Positions 15,954 through 23,365 of a stretch of DNA of 35,343 nt are shown in pieces. Under the pieces are notes generated by a model, which saw only the letters and a list, made by a program, of their open reading frames with translations, searched no databases and had not been told where the DNA came from. Position numbers and translations under genes: made by a program. Source of the stretch: CAZRNB01 sp964601355. GTDB taxonomy: Bacteria > Planctomycetota > Phycisphaerae > Sedimentisphaerales > Anaerobacaceae. Position 1 is the first letter of the stretch. Each line of letters starts with the position of its first letter. The stretch is from positions 1 to 35,343 of the forward strand of contig CAZRNB010000014.1 of NCBI GenBank assembly GCA_964601355.1, in the 5' to 3' direction.

Positions 15954-16889
15954 ATGCTGGATAAAATTCTGTCTTTTTATACAAAGTACTTCGCCGTCTG
16001 GGTAATCGCCTTCGGCATACTGGCGTACCTGTTTCCAAAACCTTTCACGGCCTTAAGCCCCGGGATGGACTGGTTCTTCGCCTTAACGATGTTCGGCATC
16101 GGCGTGGTGCTAAAAACCGAAGATTTCAAACGCATAGCGGCCAAACCGTCCATCGTGCTGATAGGCACTCTCGCTCAATATACCATTATGCCGTTCGGTG
16201 CTTTTGCAATAGCAAAACTATTTAATCTGCCGAAAGAGGCAGCGGTCGGATTGATTCTGACAGGAGCCGCTCCGGATGCGATGTCAAGCAACGTGATATG
16301 TTATATCGCCAAAGCCGATGCGGCTTATTCGGTTTCACTGACGACAGCTTCAACGCTAATATGCCCGTTGGTGACGCCTGGCTTGACGCTTCTTTTAGCA
16401 CGGTCGCGGCTGGAAGTGCCTTTCTGGCAGATATTGCTCAGCGTCGTCAAGATAGTGATAGTGCCGTTATTTGCAGGATTTGGGGTAAGGTATTACCTCA
16501 AGGAAAAGATTGAAAAAGTGCTGCCGATTTTTCCGGCGTTATCGGTGACGTTTATCGTATTTATTTGCTCGCTGGTGATAGCTATGAATAAAGACCGGCT
16601 GTCCCAAATGACGGGGCTGATTTTGGCAGCTTCGCTCACATTAAATATCTTTGGATTAGTGGCCGGCTATGGCGTGGGTGCAGCTTTTCGAATGGAAGAG
16701 GCCAGAAGGCGAACATTGGCGATTGGGGTTGCCATGCAAAATGCCGGACTTGGAATGGTGCTGGCGATGAAGCATTTCGGAGAGGAGGCCGCGATGCCGG
16801 CGGCGGCTTTTGTGTTCATCTGCATTATCACGGCATCGATAATGGCCGAAATCTGGCGGAGACGGACCTCTGGCCTAGTAGTAGAATAA
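15954..16889 (+). CDS. BASS-family (bile acid:sodium symporter-like) transporter
   Basis: Inner-membrane Na+-coupled importer of organic anions or acids. The 311-residue product has about nine to ten hydrophobic segments from residue 13 to 300. Family marks are GLILTGAAPDAMSSNVICYIAKAD (about 99-122), with the conserved Asn, and GVAMQNAGLGMVLA (about 258-271), corresponding to the crossed helices of the sodium and substrate site. The substrate cannot be read from sequence; pantoate, pyruvate and bile-acid-like anions are known in the family. It starts at an ATG very close to a predicted promoter, without a Shine-Dalgarno. A hairpin (16976-17001) follows. Confidence 0.9.
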   Translation: MLDKILSFYTKYFAVWVIAFGILAYLFPKPFTALSPGMDWFFALTMFGIGVVLKTEDFKRIAAKPSIVLIGTLAQYTIMPFGAFAIAKLFNLPKEAAVGLILTGAAPDAMSSNVICYIAKADAAYSVSLTTASTLICPLVTPGLTLLLARSRLEVPFWQILLSVVKIVIVPLFAGFGVRYYLKEKIEKVLPIFPALSVTFIVFICSLVIAMNKDRLSQMTGLILAASLTLNIFGLVAGYGVGAAFRMEEARRRTLAIGVAMQNAGLGMVLAMKHFGEEAAMPAAAFVFICIITASIMAEIWRRRTSGLVVE

Positions 16890-16975
16890 ATTATATTTAT
16901 TAGCAAAGGACTATTGCATTTTTACGACAGAGAAGATATAATTTTTATCCAATATTGGTTTTTTGTACATTACAA

Positions 16976-17001
16976 AAGGGCAGTCCTGTTCGGCTGCCCT
17001 T
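16976..17001 (+). terminator. hairpin after the BASS gene
   Basis: AAGGGCAG (16976-16983), a 10-base loop, and CTGCCCTT (16994-17001): an 8-bp GC-rich stem in the gap between the BASS gene and asd. There is no long T-tract, so termination efficiency is uncertain. Confidence 0.5.
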
Positions 17002-17010
17002 GTATTATGT

Positions 17011-17033
17011 AATGGAGCAAGCTATGCTGTGCA
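17011..17033. repeat. CAAGCCATGCTGTGC repeat, copy at 17 kb
   Basis: AATGGAGCAAGCTATGCTGTGC is one of three copies of a 22-bp quasi-palindromic motif. The others are at 3817-3838 (minus orientation) and 32238-32259. All three lie between genes. Confidence 0.6.
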
Positions 17034-17073
17034 GAGAACCTCTGTCGTTTAAAATAATTTAGGAGATTTTAGA

Positions 17074-18075
17074 ATGGGTCCAAATTTGGCCATAGCAGGA
17101 GTAACAGGTGCAGTAGGACAGGAATTTCTGAAAATCATAGAAGAACGGGACTTTCCCTTTGATTCGCTGAAAGTTCTGGCAAGCAGCCGTTCGGCCGGCA
17201 GGAAAATCGAGTTCAAAGGCAAGCAATATACCGTTGAAGAGATGACCAAAAGCAGCTTCAATCGGGTTGATATAGCGCTTTTCAGCGCCGGTGCTTCGCG
17301 AAGCAGGGAATTTGCCCCGGCGGCCGTTGAAGCCGGCGCAGTAGTTGTTGATAATAGCTCGGCGTACAGGATGGACCCGAATGCGCCGCTGGTTATACCG
17401 GAAATAAATCCGCAGAAAATCAAGGAGCATAAAGGCATAATCGCCAATCCGAACTGCTCGACGATCATCGGCATCGTGCCGGTTTGGCCGCTGCATAAGG
17501 CCAATCCGGTAAAGAGAATGGTCGTCAGCACCTACCAAGCGGCAAGCGGGGCAGGTACGCAGGCGATGCTCGAGCTGGAAAATCAAACACGCGAGATACT
17601 CGACGGCAAAAAGCCGACCTGCAAAGTTTTTCCGTACCAGTTGGCGTTTAATCTTTTTAGCCATAATTCGGCGATCGGGCCGAACGGTTACAATGAAGAA
17701 GAAATAAAAATGGTCCGCGAGACCAGAAAGATTTTCGACTGTCCCAATATTGCAATTACCTGCACGTGCATTCGCGTTCCGGTATTCAGGACGCACTGCG
17801 AGAGTATAAATCTTGAATTTACCGACCCAATTACGCCGGATGAGGCCGGAGACCTCTTAAGCACTGCGCCAGGCGTCTCGGTTCTGGACGACCGTGAGCA
17901 TAATCGTTTTCCAATGCCTATCGATGCGACCGGCAAAGACGACATCTTTGTCGGACGAATTCGGCAGGACGAATCCATACCGGAGAATCGGGGCATAAAT
18001 ATATGGATCGCCGGCGACCAGCTGCGAAAAGGAGCAGCACTGAACGCCATTCAAATTGCTGAGAAATTACTTTAA
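17074..18075 (+). CDS. asd: aspartate-semialdehyde dehydrogenase
   Basis: Makes L-aspartate-4-semialdehyde from aspartyl phosphate with NADPH, for lysine/diaminopimelate, threonine and methionine synthesis. The 333-residue product has the Rossmann motif AIAGVTGAVGQEFL (residues 6-19), the nucleophile C128 in NPNCSTI, the Q-containing loop YQAASGAGTQAM (about 154-165) and the acid/base H241 in RVPVFRTHCES. Length is typical. GGAG is 9 bases upstream of the ATG. truA follows after a 126-bp palindromic repeat, so the two may be co-transcribed. Confidence 0.96.
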   Translation: MGPNLAIAGVTGAVGQEFLKIIEERDFPFDSLKVLASSRSAGRKIEFKGKQYTVEEMTKSSFNRVDIALFSAGASRSREFAPAAVEAGAVVVDNSSAYRMDPNAPLVIPEINPQKIKEHKGIIANPNCSTIIGIVPVWPLHKANPVKRMVVSTYQAASGAGTQAMLELENQTREILDGKKPTCKVFPYQLAFNLFSHNSAIGPNGYNEEEIKMVRETRKIFDCPNIAITCTCIRVPVFRTHCESINLEFTDPITPDEAGDLLSTAPGVSVLDDREHNRFPMPIDATGKDDIFVGRIRQDESIPENRGINIWIAGDQLRKGAALNAIQIAEKLL

Positions 18076-18076
18076 T

Positions 18077-18202
18077 GTAGGGTGGGGCTTCCGGCTACGG
18101 CTCGGCCTTCGCCGAAACGGGTGCCCCACCATCACATTATTGGTGGGCCAACTCGTGCTACGTAGCGAAGTGCTACTTCGCAGAGCAGGAAGCCCACCCT
18201 AC
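18077..18202. repeat. 126-bp palindromic (MITE-like) element between asd and truA
   Basis: The outer arms GTAGGGTGGG and CCCACCCTAC carry GCTTCC and GGAAG extensions (18077-18092 and 18188-18202). Internal hairpins include GGCTACGGCTCG-GCCTTCGCC, GGTGCCCCACC-GGTGGGCC and GCTACGTAGC. It begins 2 bases after the asd stop codon and ends 11 bases before the truA ATG, filling the gap. A partial copy lies at 2735-2798. Confidence 0.8.
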
Positions 18203-18213
18203 CTTTTTCTTCA

Positions 18214-19029
18214 ATGCCTATTCGCAATATTAAACTAACAATTTCGTACGACGGCAGTGACTACCACGGCTGGCAAAATCAGCCGGAACGAAGAACTATC
18301 CAGGGTGAGCTTGCTAAAGCTATAAGCGAGCTAATCGGCTGGAAAGTAAGAATCTGCGGAGCCAGCAGAACAGATGCCGGCGTCAGCGCCGTCGGACAGG
18401 CCGCTCTAATCCAGATCGATTCGCCAATCCCGACCGAGAACCTCGCAAAAGCAATCAATGACAGGCTCCCTTCGGATATTGCCGTTCTTGAGGCTGTTGA
18501 GATTCCGCTTGGCTTTGATATTATCGGCAATGTAAAGAGCAAGCTATATCGATACACCATCTATACCGGCAAGGTTCCGCCTGTGCTGCAGATAAGACAC
18601 TGCTGGCATTTGCCGGCAAGGCTCGACGTCGCTGCGATGTCTGAGGCAGCCAAGGTGCTGGTTGGTACAATGGATTTTAAATCATTCGCAACGGCAGACG
18701 ATAAGCGGGAGAATAAGGTGAGAACAATCTTTCGCTGTGATGTCACCTCATTAAGCAAAGAAGAGGTGGATTCCCGCCTTCGCGGGAATGACAATATGCA
18801 ATACGCAATACGCAATACGCAATACGAGAACGATTGGATTTATATCGATGTGCAAGGCGACAGCTTTTTATATAATATGGTCAGAAATATCGTCGGAACG
18901 CTCGTTGAGGTCGGCATCGGCAGATGGAAAGTAGAAAAAATGAGCGAGATTTTACAGGCAAGAGACCGAAGGGCAGCAGGACCGATTGCACCCGCAGCAG
19001 GACTGTGTTTAATTCAGATTGAATACTAA
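18214..19029 (+). CDS. truA: tRNA pseudouridine(38-40) synthase TruA
   Basis: Converts U38-U40 of many tRNA anticodon arms to pseudouridine. The 271-residue product has GSDYHGWQNQP (residues 14-24), the catalytic aspartate D54 in SRTDAGVSA, KLYRYTIY (about 110-117), and GDSFLYNMVRNIVGTL near the C-terminus, all TruA signatures. The His that usually follows GV in RTDAGVHA is Ser here. Residues 186-204 (VDSRLRGNDNMQYAIRNTQ) are encoded by an inserted repeat (18770-18825) ahead of the conserved DWIYIDVQGDSF strand. No Shine-Dalgarno is seen; the ATG lies just behind the 126-bp palindrome. Confidence 0.95.
   Translation: MPIRNIKLTISYDGSDYHGWQNQPERRTIQGELAKAISELIGWKVRICGASRTDAGVSAVGQAALIQIDSPIPTENLAKAINDRLPSDIAVLEAVEIPLGFDIIGNVKSKLYRYTIYTGKVPPVLQIRHCWHLPARLDVAAMSEAAKVLVGTMDFKSFATADDKRENKVRTIFRCDVTSLSKEEVDSRLRGNDNMQYAIRNTQYENDWIYIDVQGDSFLYNMVRNIVGTLVEVGIGRWKVEKMSEILQARDRRAAGPIAPAAGLCLIQIEY
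18770..18825. repeat. ATTCCCGC hairpin plus four GCAATAC heptads inside truA
   Basis: ATTCCCGC-CTTC-GCGGGAAT (18770-18789) is a perfect 8-bp hairpin of a type common in bacterial genomes. It is followed by four perfect tandem GCAATAC units (18798-18825). Together they add about 19 residues to TruA without a frameshift. A single GCAATAC unit also starts the heptad run at 24024. Confidence 0.85.
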
Positions 19030-19053
19030 AAAAGAATACAGGAGACAGAATTG

Positions 19054-19120
19054 CAAAATTTAGAATTGAGAATTAAGAATTGAGAAATTCTACATTCTAA
19101 ATTCTACATTCTTAATTCTT
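19054..19120. repeat. heptad inverted array (4 + 5 units), AATTCTA family
   Basis: CAAAATT, TAGAATT, GAGAATT and AAGAATT (19054-19081) are followed by a GAGA spacer. Then come AATTCTA, CATTCTA, AATTCTA, CATTCTT and AATTCTT (19086-19120). AATTCTA is the exact complement of TAGAATT. The array fills the gap between truA and the glycosyltransferase and ends 7 bases before its ATG. Confidence 0.88.
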
Positions 19121-19127
19121 TCTTTAT

Positions 19128-20438
19128 ATGAAAATCGTCCATATTATAACACGGCTTATTCTCGGCGGGGCACAGGAAAATACGCTCATAACCTGCAAAC
19201 TGCTTGCAGAACGGGGACATGATGTCACGCTCATCACAGGCCCGGCCATAGGCCCCGAGGGTGAGCTCTTCAACCAGACAAAAAATCAAAAGTACAAGGT
19301 CATAGTGATTGATGAGCTTCGACGCGCTGTCGAGCCGATAAAAGACTTCATAAGTTATAAAAAGATTAAGAAGCATCTCCGAGATATTCAGCCTGACATC
19401 GTTCACACACACTCGGCAAAAGCAGGTATATTAGGCAGATTCGCGGCACACGGCCTTTGTCATTGCGAGGCCTGCAAAGCAGGCCGTGGCAATCTCGTCC
19501 ATGAGCTTGAGATTGCTTCGTCGTCCCGATATATCGGGACTCCTCGCAATGACACGGCAAGACCACATAGACCTAAAATAGTGCATACAATTCACGGCCT
19601 GGCCTTTCATCCTTATCAAAGCAATTTGCTGAATAAATTCTACATCTCTGTCGAAAAATCCGCTGCCAGGCGAACGGATTTTTTCATAAGTGTCGCCGAT
19701 GCTATGACAAGTCAGGCTCTTACAGCCGGCATTGGTGAACCGCAGCAGTATGTCACTGCATATTCGGCTATCGAGGAAGATGCTTTTTTGCAGCCAATTC
19801 CGCAAGAGCAAATAAAAGATTTCCGCCACAAATACGAAATCCCGGAGGATTCAATCGTTCTTATTACTATCGCAAGGCTATTTATGCTCAAGGGACACGA
19901 TTATATAATTGAATCGGCCAAGCAGCTTTCAGAACAGTTTCAAAATGTCACTTGGTTATTTGTAGGCGACGGTAATTTGTCCGACAATTATAAACGGCAG
20001 GTTCGGCAATTAGGCTTGGCAGACAAAATCAAATTCACAGGTCTATTACCGCCGAGCCAGATTCCGCTTGCAATACAATCCTCGGATATACTTGTGCACT
20101 GCTCGCTGCGAGAGGGTCTTGCACGAACTCTGCCGCAGGCGATGCTCTGCGGGAAACCAGCCATATCTTTTGATGTTGACGGTGCAAGAGAAGTAGTAAA
20201 TGAAAACACCGGCCGATTGATTGAGCCGCCGTGCTCCGGCAGGCTCCGCCCTGACGAGAAGAATGTCGATCAGTTGACAAAGGCCTGTGCCGAATTGATA
20301 ACGAACAAGGATTTACGAGAACAGCTTGGCACACAGGGGAGAGAATTCGTAAAAGAAAAGTTTGCACCACATACAATGGTCGATACTATCGAAGTCGTCT
20401 ATAGGAAACTCATTCAAACACATCCGATGGGAAAGTAG
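19128..20438 (+). CDS. GT4-family glycosyltransferase (GT-B fold)
   Basis: Retaining sugar-nucleotide glycosyltransferase, probably for cell-surface glycan synthesis. The 436-residue product opens MKIVHIITRLILGGAQENTL. It has DIVHTHSAKAGILGRFAA (about 90-107), VHTIHGLAFHPYQS (about 152-165) and the C-domain motifs LITIARLFMLKGHDYIIESA and FVGDGNLSDNY. The EX7E site reads REGLARTLPQAML, with Gln in place of the second Glu, a change seen in some GT4 members. Residues 111-143 come from a 97-bp palindrome (19458-19554). A second short insert (about 369-379, PCSGRLRPDEK) separates GRLIEP from NVDQLTKA. No Shine-Dalgarno is seen; a heptad array abuts the start. It is followed after 8 bp by the next gene. 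Confidence 0.9.
   Translation: MKIVHIITRLILGGAQENTLITCKLLAERGHDVTLITGPAIGPEGELFNQTKNQKYKVIVIDELRRAVEPIKDFISYKKIKKHLRDIQPDIVHTHSAKAGILGRFAAHGLCHCEACKAGRGNLVHELEIASSSRYIGTPRNDTARPHRPKIVHTIHGLAFHPYQSNLLNKFYISVEKSAARRTDFFISVADAMTSQALTAGIGEPQQYVTAYSAIEEDAFLQPIPQEQIKDFRHKYEIPEDSIVLITIARLFMLKGHDYIIESAKQLSEQFQNVTWLFVGDGNLSDNYKRQVRQLGLADKIKFTGLLPPSQIPLAIQSSDILVHCSLREGLARTLPQAMLCGKPAISFDVDGAREVVNENTGRLIEPPCSGRLRPDEKNVDQLTKACAELITNKDLREQLGTQGREFVKEKFAPHTMVDTIEVVYRKLIQTHPMGK
19458..19554. repeat. 97-bp palindrome inserted in-frame in the glycosyltransferase gene
   Basis: TGTCATTGCGAGG (19458-19470) and CCTCGCAATGACA (19542-19554) are perfect 13-bp arms. Inside are CCTGC-AAA-GCAGG, GCAATCTC...GAGATTGC and the 18-bp perfect palindrome at 19523-19540 (GTCCCGAT...ATCGGGAC). 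This matches a repeat style seen in many unrelated bacteria. It adds about 33 residues (CHCEACKAGRGNL...SRYIGTPRNDT) and leaves the frame open. Confidence 0.9.
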
Positions 20439-20446
20439 TTAATAAA

Positions 20447-21391
20447 ATGAGCACAAATCTAAGAACCTGGTGGCAGAATTGTTATGCACCCGATGACAAG
20501 AGTTTTCTTGAGGATAAAGAACTGATGGCGATTGATGCCATGGAAGACTCTATCGCTCCGTTAGATGATAAGATAGTAGCTATAAGGCAGCTTATCACGC
20601 GGTTCGAGGCATGTTATCACGAGGCTGACAAAGAAGCGGAGCGTATTATCAAGGCCTTATGTACGGGACGCTGCCCGAAGGAATCTAAGGCACGGCCGCC
20701 AAAACGCAAAAAGGAATTGCAAAACGCTCACAGCATACTTTTACGCTGGTGCAAAAATCCAGCTATTAAAGTCATGAATTTAAATGTCGGCGGCATTCCG
20801 GCAAGAAAGCTTATAAGCTTCGTTGGAAAGCCGACCCCTCTTAAGATTTGGCAGGTGCAGCGAATTGTCGATAGAATAACCGAAGCTCTGAACCCGAGTC
20901 GGCGTTATCATAGATTGGCCTTGAACCTCGGAGATTATGGTGAGCCGGAAGCGAAATCGGCGGGAGAGTATTACAAAGATGACTTGACTTTTTTAGAGCA
21001 AACCAGGAAGACAATCATACATGATACAGTGGATGGCCGAAGATCAGATGTATCCATGGCTATGGCTATAGATATCCTAATGCCGTGTCACTGGGACTTT
21101 GTCGGCGGTCTTGTTATTATTCTCAAGGCAATTGGTGGAGACCTCCACCCGGACAAGCCGTATGCATGCTGTGCGCGAAATATCAAGCTAAGCCCCCTTT
21201 GTGACAGGTTGAAGATTATTTCGAATACACTTAGAGCTTTTTGGAAGGGTCGCAAGACAACCAAAAATATAGACCATGATATCCTCGCATCTTTGGGAGA
21301 GGCAACATCTGTTAAACGTTGGCTTGCTGCATCCTTAGAAAAGACAATAAGGCTGCACCTGACTCTGCCTTTTAAGATAGATTTATCATAA
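20447..21391 (+). CDS. hypothetical protein, unrecognised
   Basis: 314 residues, soluble, no signal peptide or TM segment. The N-terminal part is acidic (TWWQNCYAPDDKSFLEDKELMAIDAMEDS). A lysine/arginine-rich stretch follows (about 75-92) and then several Cys residues (NAHSILLRWCKNP, CHWDFVGG, PYACCARNI, LSPLCDRL). It begins 8 bp after the glycosyltransferase stop, so it is probably in the same operon, and the DUF3795 gene follows 15 bp downstream. I recognise no family; codon usage and spacing support a real gene. Confidence 0.75.
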   Translation: MSTNLRTWWQNCYAPDDKSFLEDKELMAIDAMEDSIAPLDDKIVAIRQLITRFEACYHEADKEAERIIKALCTGRCPKESKARPPKRKKELQNAHSILLRWCKNPAIKVMNLNVGGIPARKLISFVGKPTPLKIWQVQRIVDRITEALNPSRRYHRLALNLGDYGEPEAKSAGEYYKDDLTFLEQTRKTIIHDTVDGRRSDVSMAMAIDILMPCHWDFVGGLVIILKAIGGDLHPDKPYACCARNIKLSPLCDRLKIISNTLRAFWKGRKTTKNIDHDILASLGEATSVKRWLAASLEKTIRLHLTLPFKIDLS

Positions 21392-21406
21392 AAAAGAGGT
21401 ACGAAA

Positions 21407-21751
21407 ATGAATGAAATAGTAAGTTTTTGTGGTTTGTTGTGCAACGAATGCGGCGCGTTTATTGCAACCAAACATAATGACGACAAAAAAAGAAAGGAAG
21501 TCGCGGAACTCTGGTACAAGGAATATAAGGTAGATATTAAGCTGGAAGAGATAAATTGCCGCGGCTGTTTATCAGACAGTAAGCCTCTCTTTAAGCACTG
21601 TAAAGTGTGCGAAGTAAGAAAGTGCGGAAAGGAAAAGAGTATCGATAATTGTGCACATTGCGACCAATACGCTTGCGAAAGGCTCGAAAAGATATTCCAG
21701 TTGGCCCCGGAAACAAAGAGGCGATTAGATGAGATAAAAAGCAAGCTCTAA
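21407..21751 (+). CDS. DUF3795-type cysteine-rich protein, copy 1
   Basis: 114 residues with eleven Cys in a fixed pattern: C8, C12, C15, C51, C54, C65, C68, C73, C82, C85 and C90. FCGLLCNECGAF and CAHCDQYACERL are typical of DUF3795, a small, probably metal- or Fe-S-binding family of unknown role. AGAGGT lies 8 bases before the ATG. The gene at 21928 is a paralogue with the same Cys spacing. It is probably the last gene of the run starting at the glycosyltransferase. Confidence 0.85.
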   Translation: MNEIVSFCGLLCNECGAFIATKHNDDKKRKEVAELWYKEYKVDIKLEEINCRGCLSDSKPLFKHCKVCEVRKCGKEKSIDNCAHCDQYACERLEKIFQLAPETKRRLDEIKSKL

Positions 21752-21791
21752 TTCTGCTGGAGGTTAAGAATGCTTTGTAGAAAAGACCACC

Positions 21792-21887
21792 GTCATTTCG
21801 ACCGAAGTCCCGATACATCGGGACGAAGTGGAGAAATCTGCACACAAAGTAGATTTCTCGACCCGCCTACGGCTCGCTCGAAATGAC
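21792..21887. repeat. 96-bp palindrome between the two DUF3795 genes (GTCATTTCGA family)
   Basis: GTCATTTCGA (21792-21801) pairs with TCGAAATGAC (21878-21887). GAGAAATCT (21831-21839) pairs with AGATTTCTC (21851-21859). GTCCCGATACATCGGGAC (21807-21824) is an internal hairpin nearly identical to the one at 19523-19540 in the other palindrome family. Confidence 0.88.
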
Positions 21888-21927
21888 ATCTTGAACTCTT
21901 TTCTACAGATCAGATTAATAAAAGAAT

Positions 21928-22287
21928 ATGAACGATAAAATCGCTTATTGTGGTTTGGTCTGTAATACTTGCCCCATCTATTTAGCAACAAGAGAGCAGG
22001 ACATAAAGAAGCAACGCCAAATGAGGGCTGAGATTGCAAAGAAAATCAACGAGGTCTACAAACAGAAAATGCTGGCGGAGGATGTCACCGACTGTGATGG
22101 TTGCCTGAAAAAAAACGGAAGGCTTTTTTCGGGCTGTAAAAAATGCAAAATAAGAAAATGTGCAAGAGAAAGAACAATTGAGAATTGTGCTCATTGTGGC
22201 GAATATCCCTGCGAGCAGCTCAGGAAATTTTTTGATTCCGAGCCGGATGCCAAAGCACGACTGGACGCAATAAGAATCGCACTTTAA
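21928..22287 (+). CDS. DUF3795-type cysteine-rich protein, copy 2
   Basis: 119 residues, paralogue of the 21407 gene: the same eleven Cys (C8, C12, C15, C56, C59, C70, C73, C78, C87, C90, C95), with a 5-residue longer linker between the N-terminal and central clusters. Motifs are YCGLVCNTCPIY, CDGCLKKNGRLF and CAHCGEYPCEQL. No good Shine-Dalgarno; a 96-bp palindrome separates the two copies, probably inserted after a tandem duplication. Eleven conserved cysteines suggest a zinc or iron-sulphur site. Function unknown. Confidence 0.85.
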   Translation: MNDKIAYCGLVCNTCPIYLATREQDIKKQRQMRAEIAKKINEVYKQKMLAEDVTDCDGCLKKNGRLFSGCKKCKIRKCARERTIENCAHCGEYPCEQLRKFFDSEPDAKARLDAIRIAL

Positions 22288-22309
22288 TTTGTCAGGAAGA
22301 AAAAACATT

Positions 22310-23365
22310 ATGAAAAGTTATAAGGACGCAATTTGGTTTTCCCTTGCAGGTTTGGTTTTTATTGTGTCGGCTTCAAATGTGTTTGCTGAGACATTGTATA
22401 TAGATAGCGGAAACGGCAGTGACGCAAATCCAGGCACGGAAGAAAAACCTCTCAGAACAATAAATCAGGCGGCAATACTGGTTAATAGCAGAATAGAGCC
22501 TGGTCCTACTACAATTAAGATAGCAACGGGCTTATATAACCTCGACAAATGTGTATTATTTGAGAACAAGCGTCCTTACACTGAAAAAGAGCGTCTCACA
22601 ATTGAAGCATATATATTGCCCGATGATCCACAGTGGAAGCAGGAGATGATGCCGATAATATTATCCACCGAAGACCCGCGAAAGCCGGATAAGCCCGGCG
22701 TCCTGACAGAGACGTACAGCATCAAGATAAAAATTAGTCATGTCACAATACGTGGGCTAAAGTTTCTCGGCAATCCCTTATCGAACAACTGGCACTGCTG
22801 CGTCGAACGGGTAGGCGAAAACCTTGACGACCTGCTTGTGACGCAGTGTATGTTTGTGGGCGACAGAGACACATCTGACATTTATTGTGCTGCACTGGCA
22901 ACCGGAGACAGATTTGTCGTTGATCACTGCATTTTTGATAAATGCAATGCCTGCGTTGTCTTCTGGGACGGCACAGCAGGTATCGCAGGCAAAGGTTGCT
23001 CGATGAAATATTGTATTGTGAATGGGGCTTACATATCGGGCGTTTGGACGTGTCAGACCGCTGAAGATTTTGAGTTTCTCCATAACATCGTCAATGGCAG
23101 CGAGTATTTCTGGATGCGTAAACCCGGCGATGAACAGAAATATCGACTGCATGACTGCATAGTGACTAACAACAGGTACTACTCCGGATACGGCGTTGCA
23201 AGCGGGCCGACAGGCCAGGCCGGGCCTGAAATAATTTATGAAGAAGAAAATATTGCTAAAAAAGGTGAAGTGACGCTGGTGAAAGACACAAAAGCAAGAA
23301 ACTACCTGCACGTAGCTGATGGCACATTTGGATGCGATCTTAGTGCGGGTTTATTTAAAAAATAG
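22310..23365 (+). CDS. secreted right-handed beta-helix protein (DUF1565-like)
   Basis: 351 residues from the ATG at 22310; the in-frame TTG at 22289 adds a non-conserved extension. The signal peptide (about 1-26) ends VFAETLYID. YIDSGNGSDANPGTEEKPLRTINQA is the DUF1565/pectate-lyase-like opening. It is followed by short hydrophobic strand repeats (VTIRGLKFLGN, VTQCMFVGDR, VVDHCIFDKC, MKYCIVNGA) of a parallel beta-helix. Many such proteins bind or cleave polysaccharides, but no catalytic residues can be named. AGGA lies 13 bases upstream. The 3' end overlaps the convergent membrane-protein gene by 15 bp. Confidence 0.85.
   Translation: MKSYKDAIWFSLAGLVFIVSASNVFAETLYIDSGNGSDANPGTEEKPLRTINQAAILVNSRIEPGPTTIKIATGLYNLDKCVLFENKRPYTEKERLTIEAYILPDDPQWKQEMMPIILSTEDPRKPDKPGVLTETYSIKIKISHVTIRGLKFLGNPLSNNWHCCVERVGENLDDLLVTQCMFVGDRDTSDIYCAALATGDRFVVDHCIFDKCNACVVFWDGTAGIAGKGCSMKYCIVNGAYISGVWTCQTAEDFEFLHNIVNGSEYFWMRKPGDEQKYRLHDCIVTNNRYYSGYGVASGPTGQAGPEIIYEEENIAKKGEVTLVKDTKARNYLHVADGTFGCDLSAGLFKK

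Noticed and set aside
17059..17796. Long minus-strand frames of 160 and 245 codons opposite asd
   Set aside because: Fully antisense to a clear aspartate-semialdehyde dehydrogenase with all catalytic residues; they arise from its codon bias.
19128..20438. Loss of the second Glu of EX7E in the glycosyltransferase as a sign of inactivity
   Set aside because: Some GT4 members have Gln at this place (LPQAL), and the rest of the active-site region is intact, so no inactivation is claimed.
21088..21744. 218-codon minus-strand frame over the unknown protein and DUF3795 gene
   Set aside because: Antisense to two plus-strand genes, one of which (DUF3795) is certain; no start signal.
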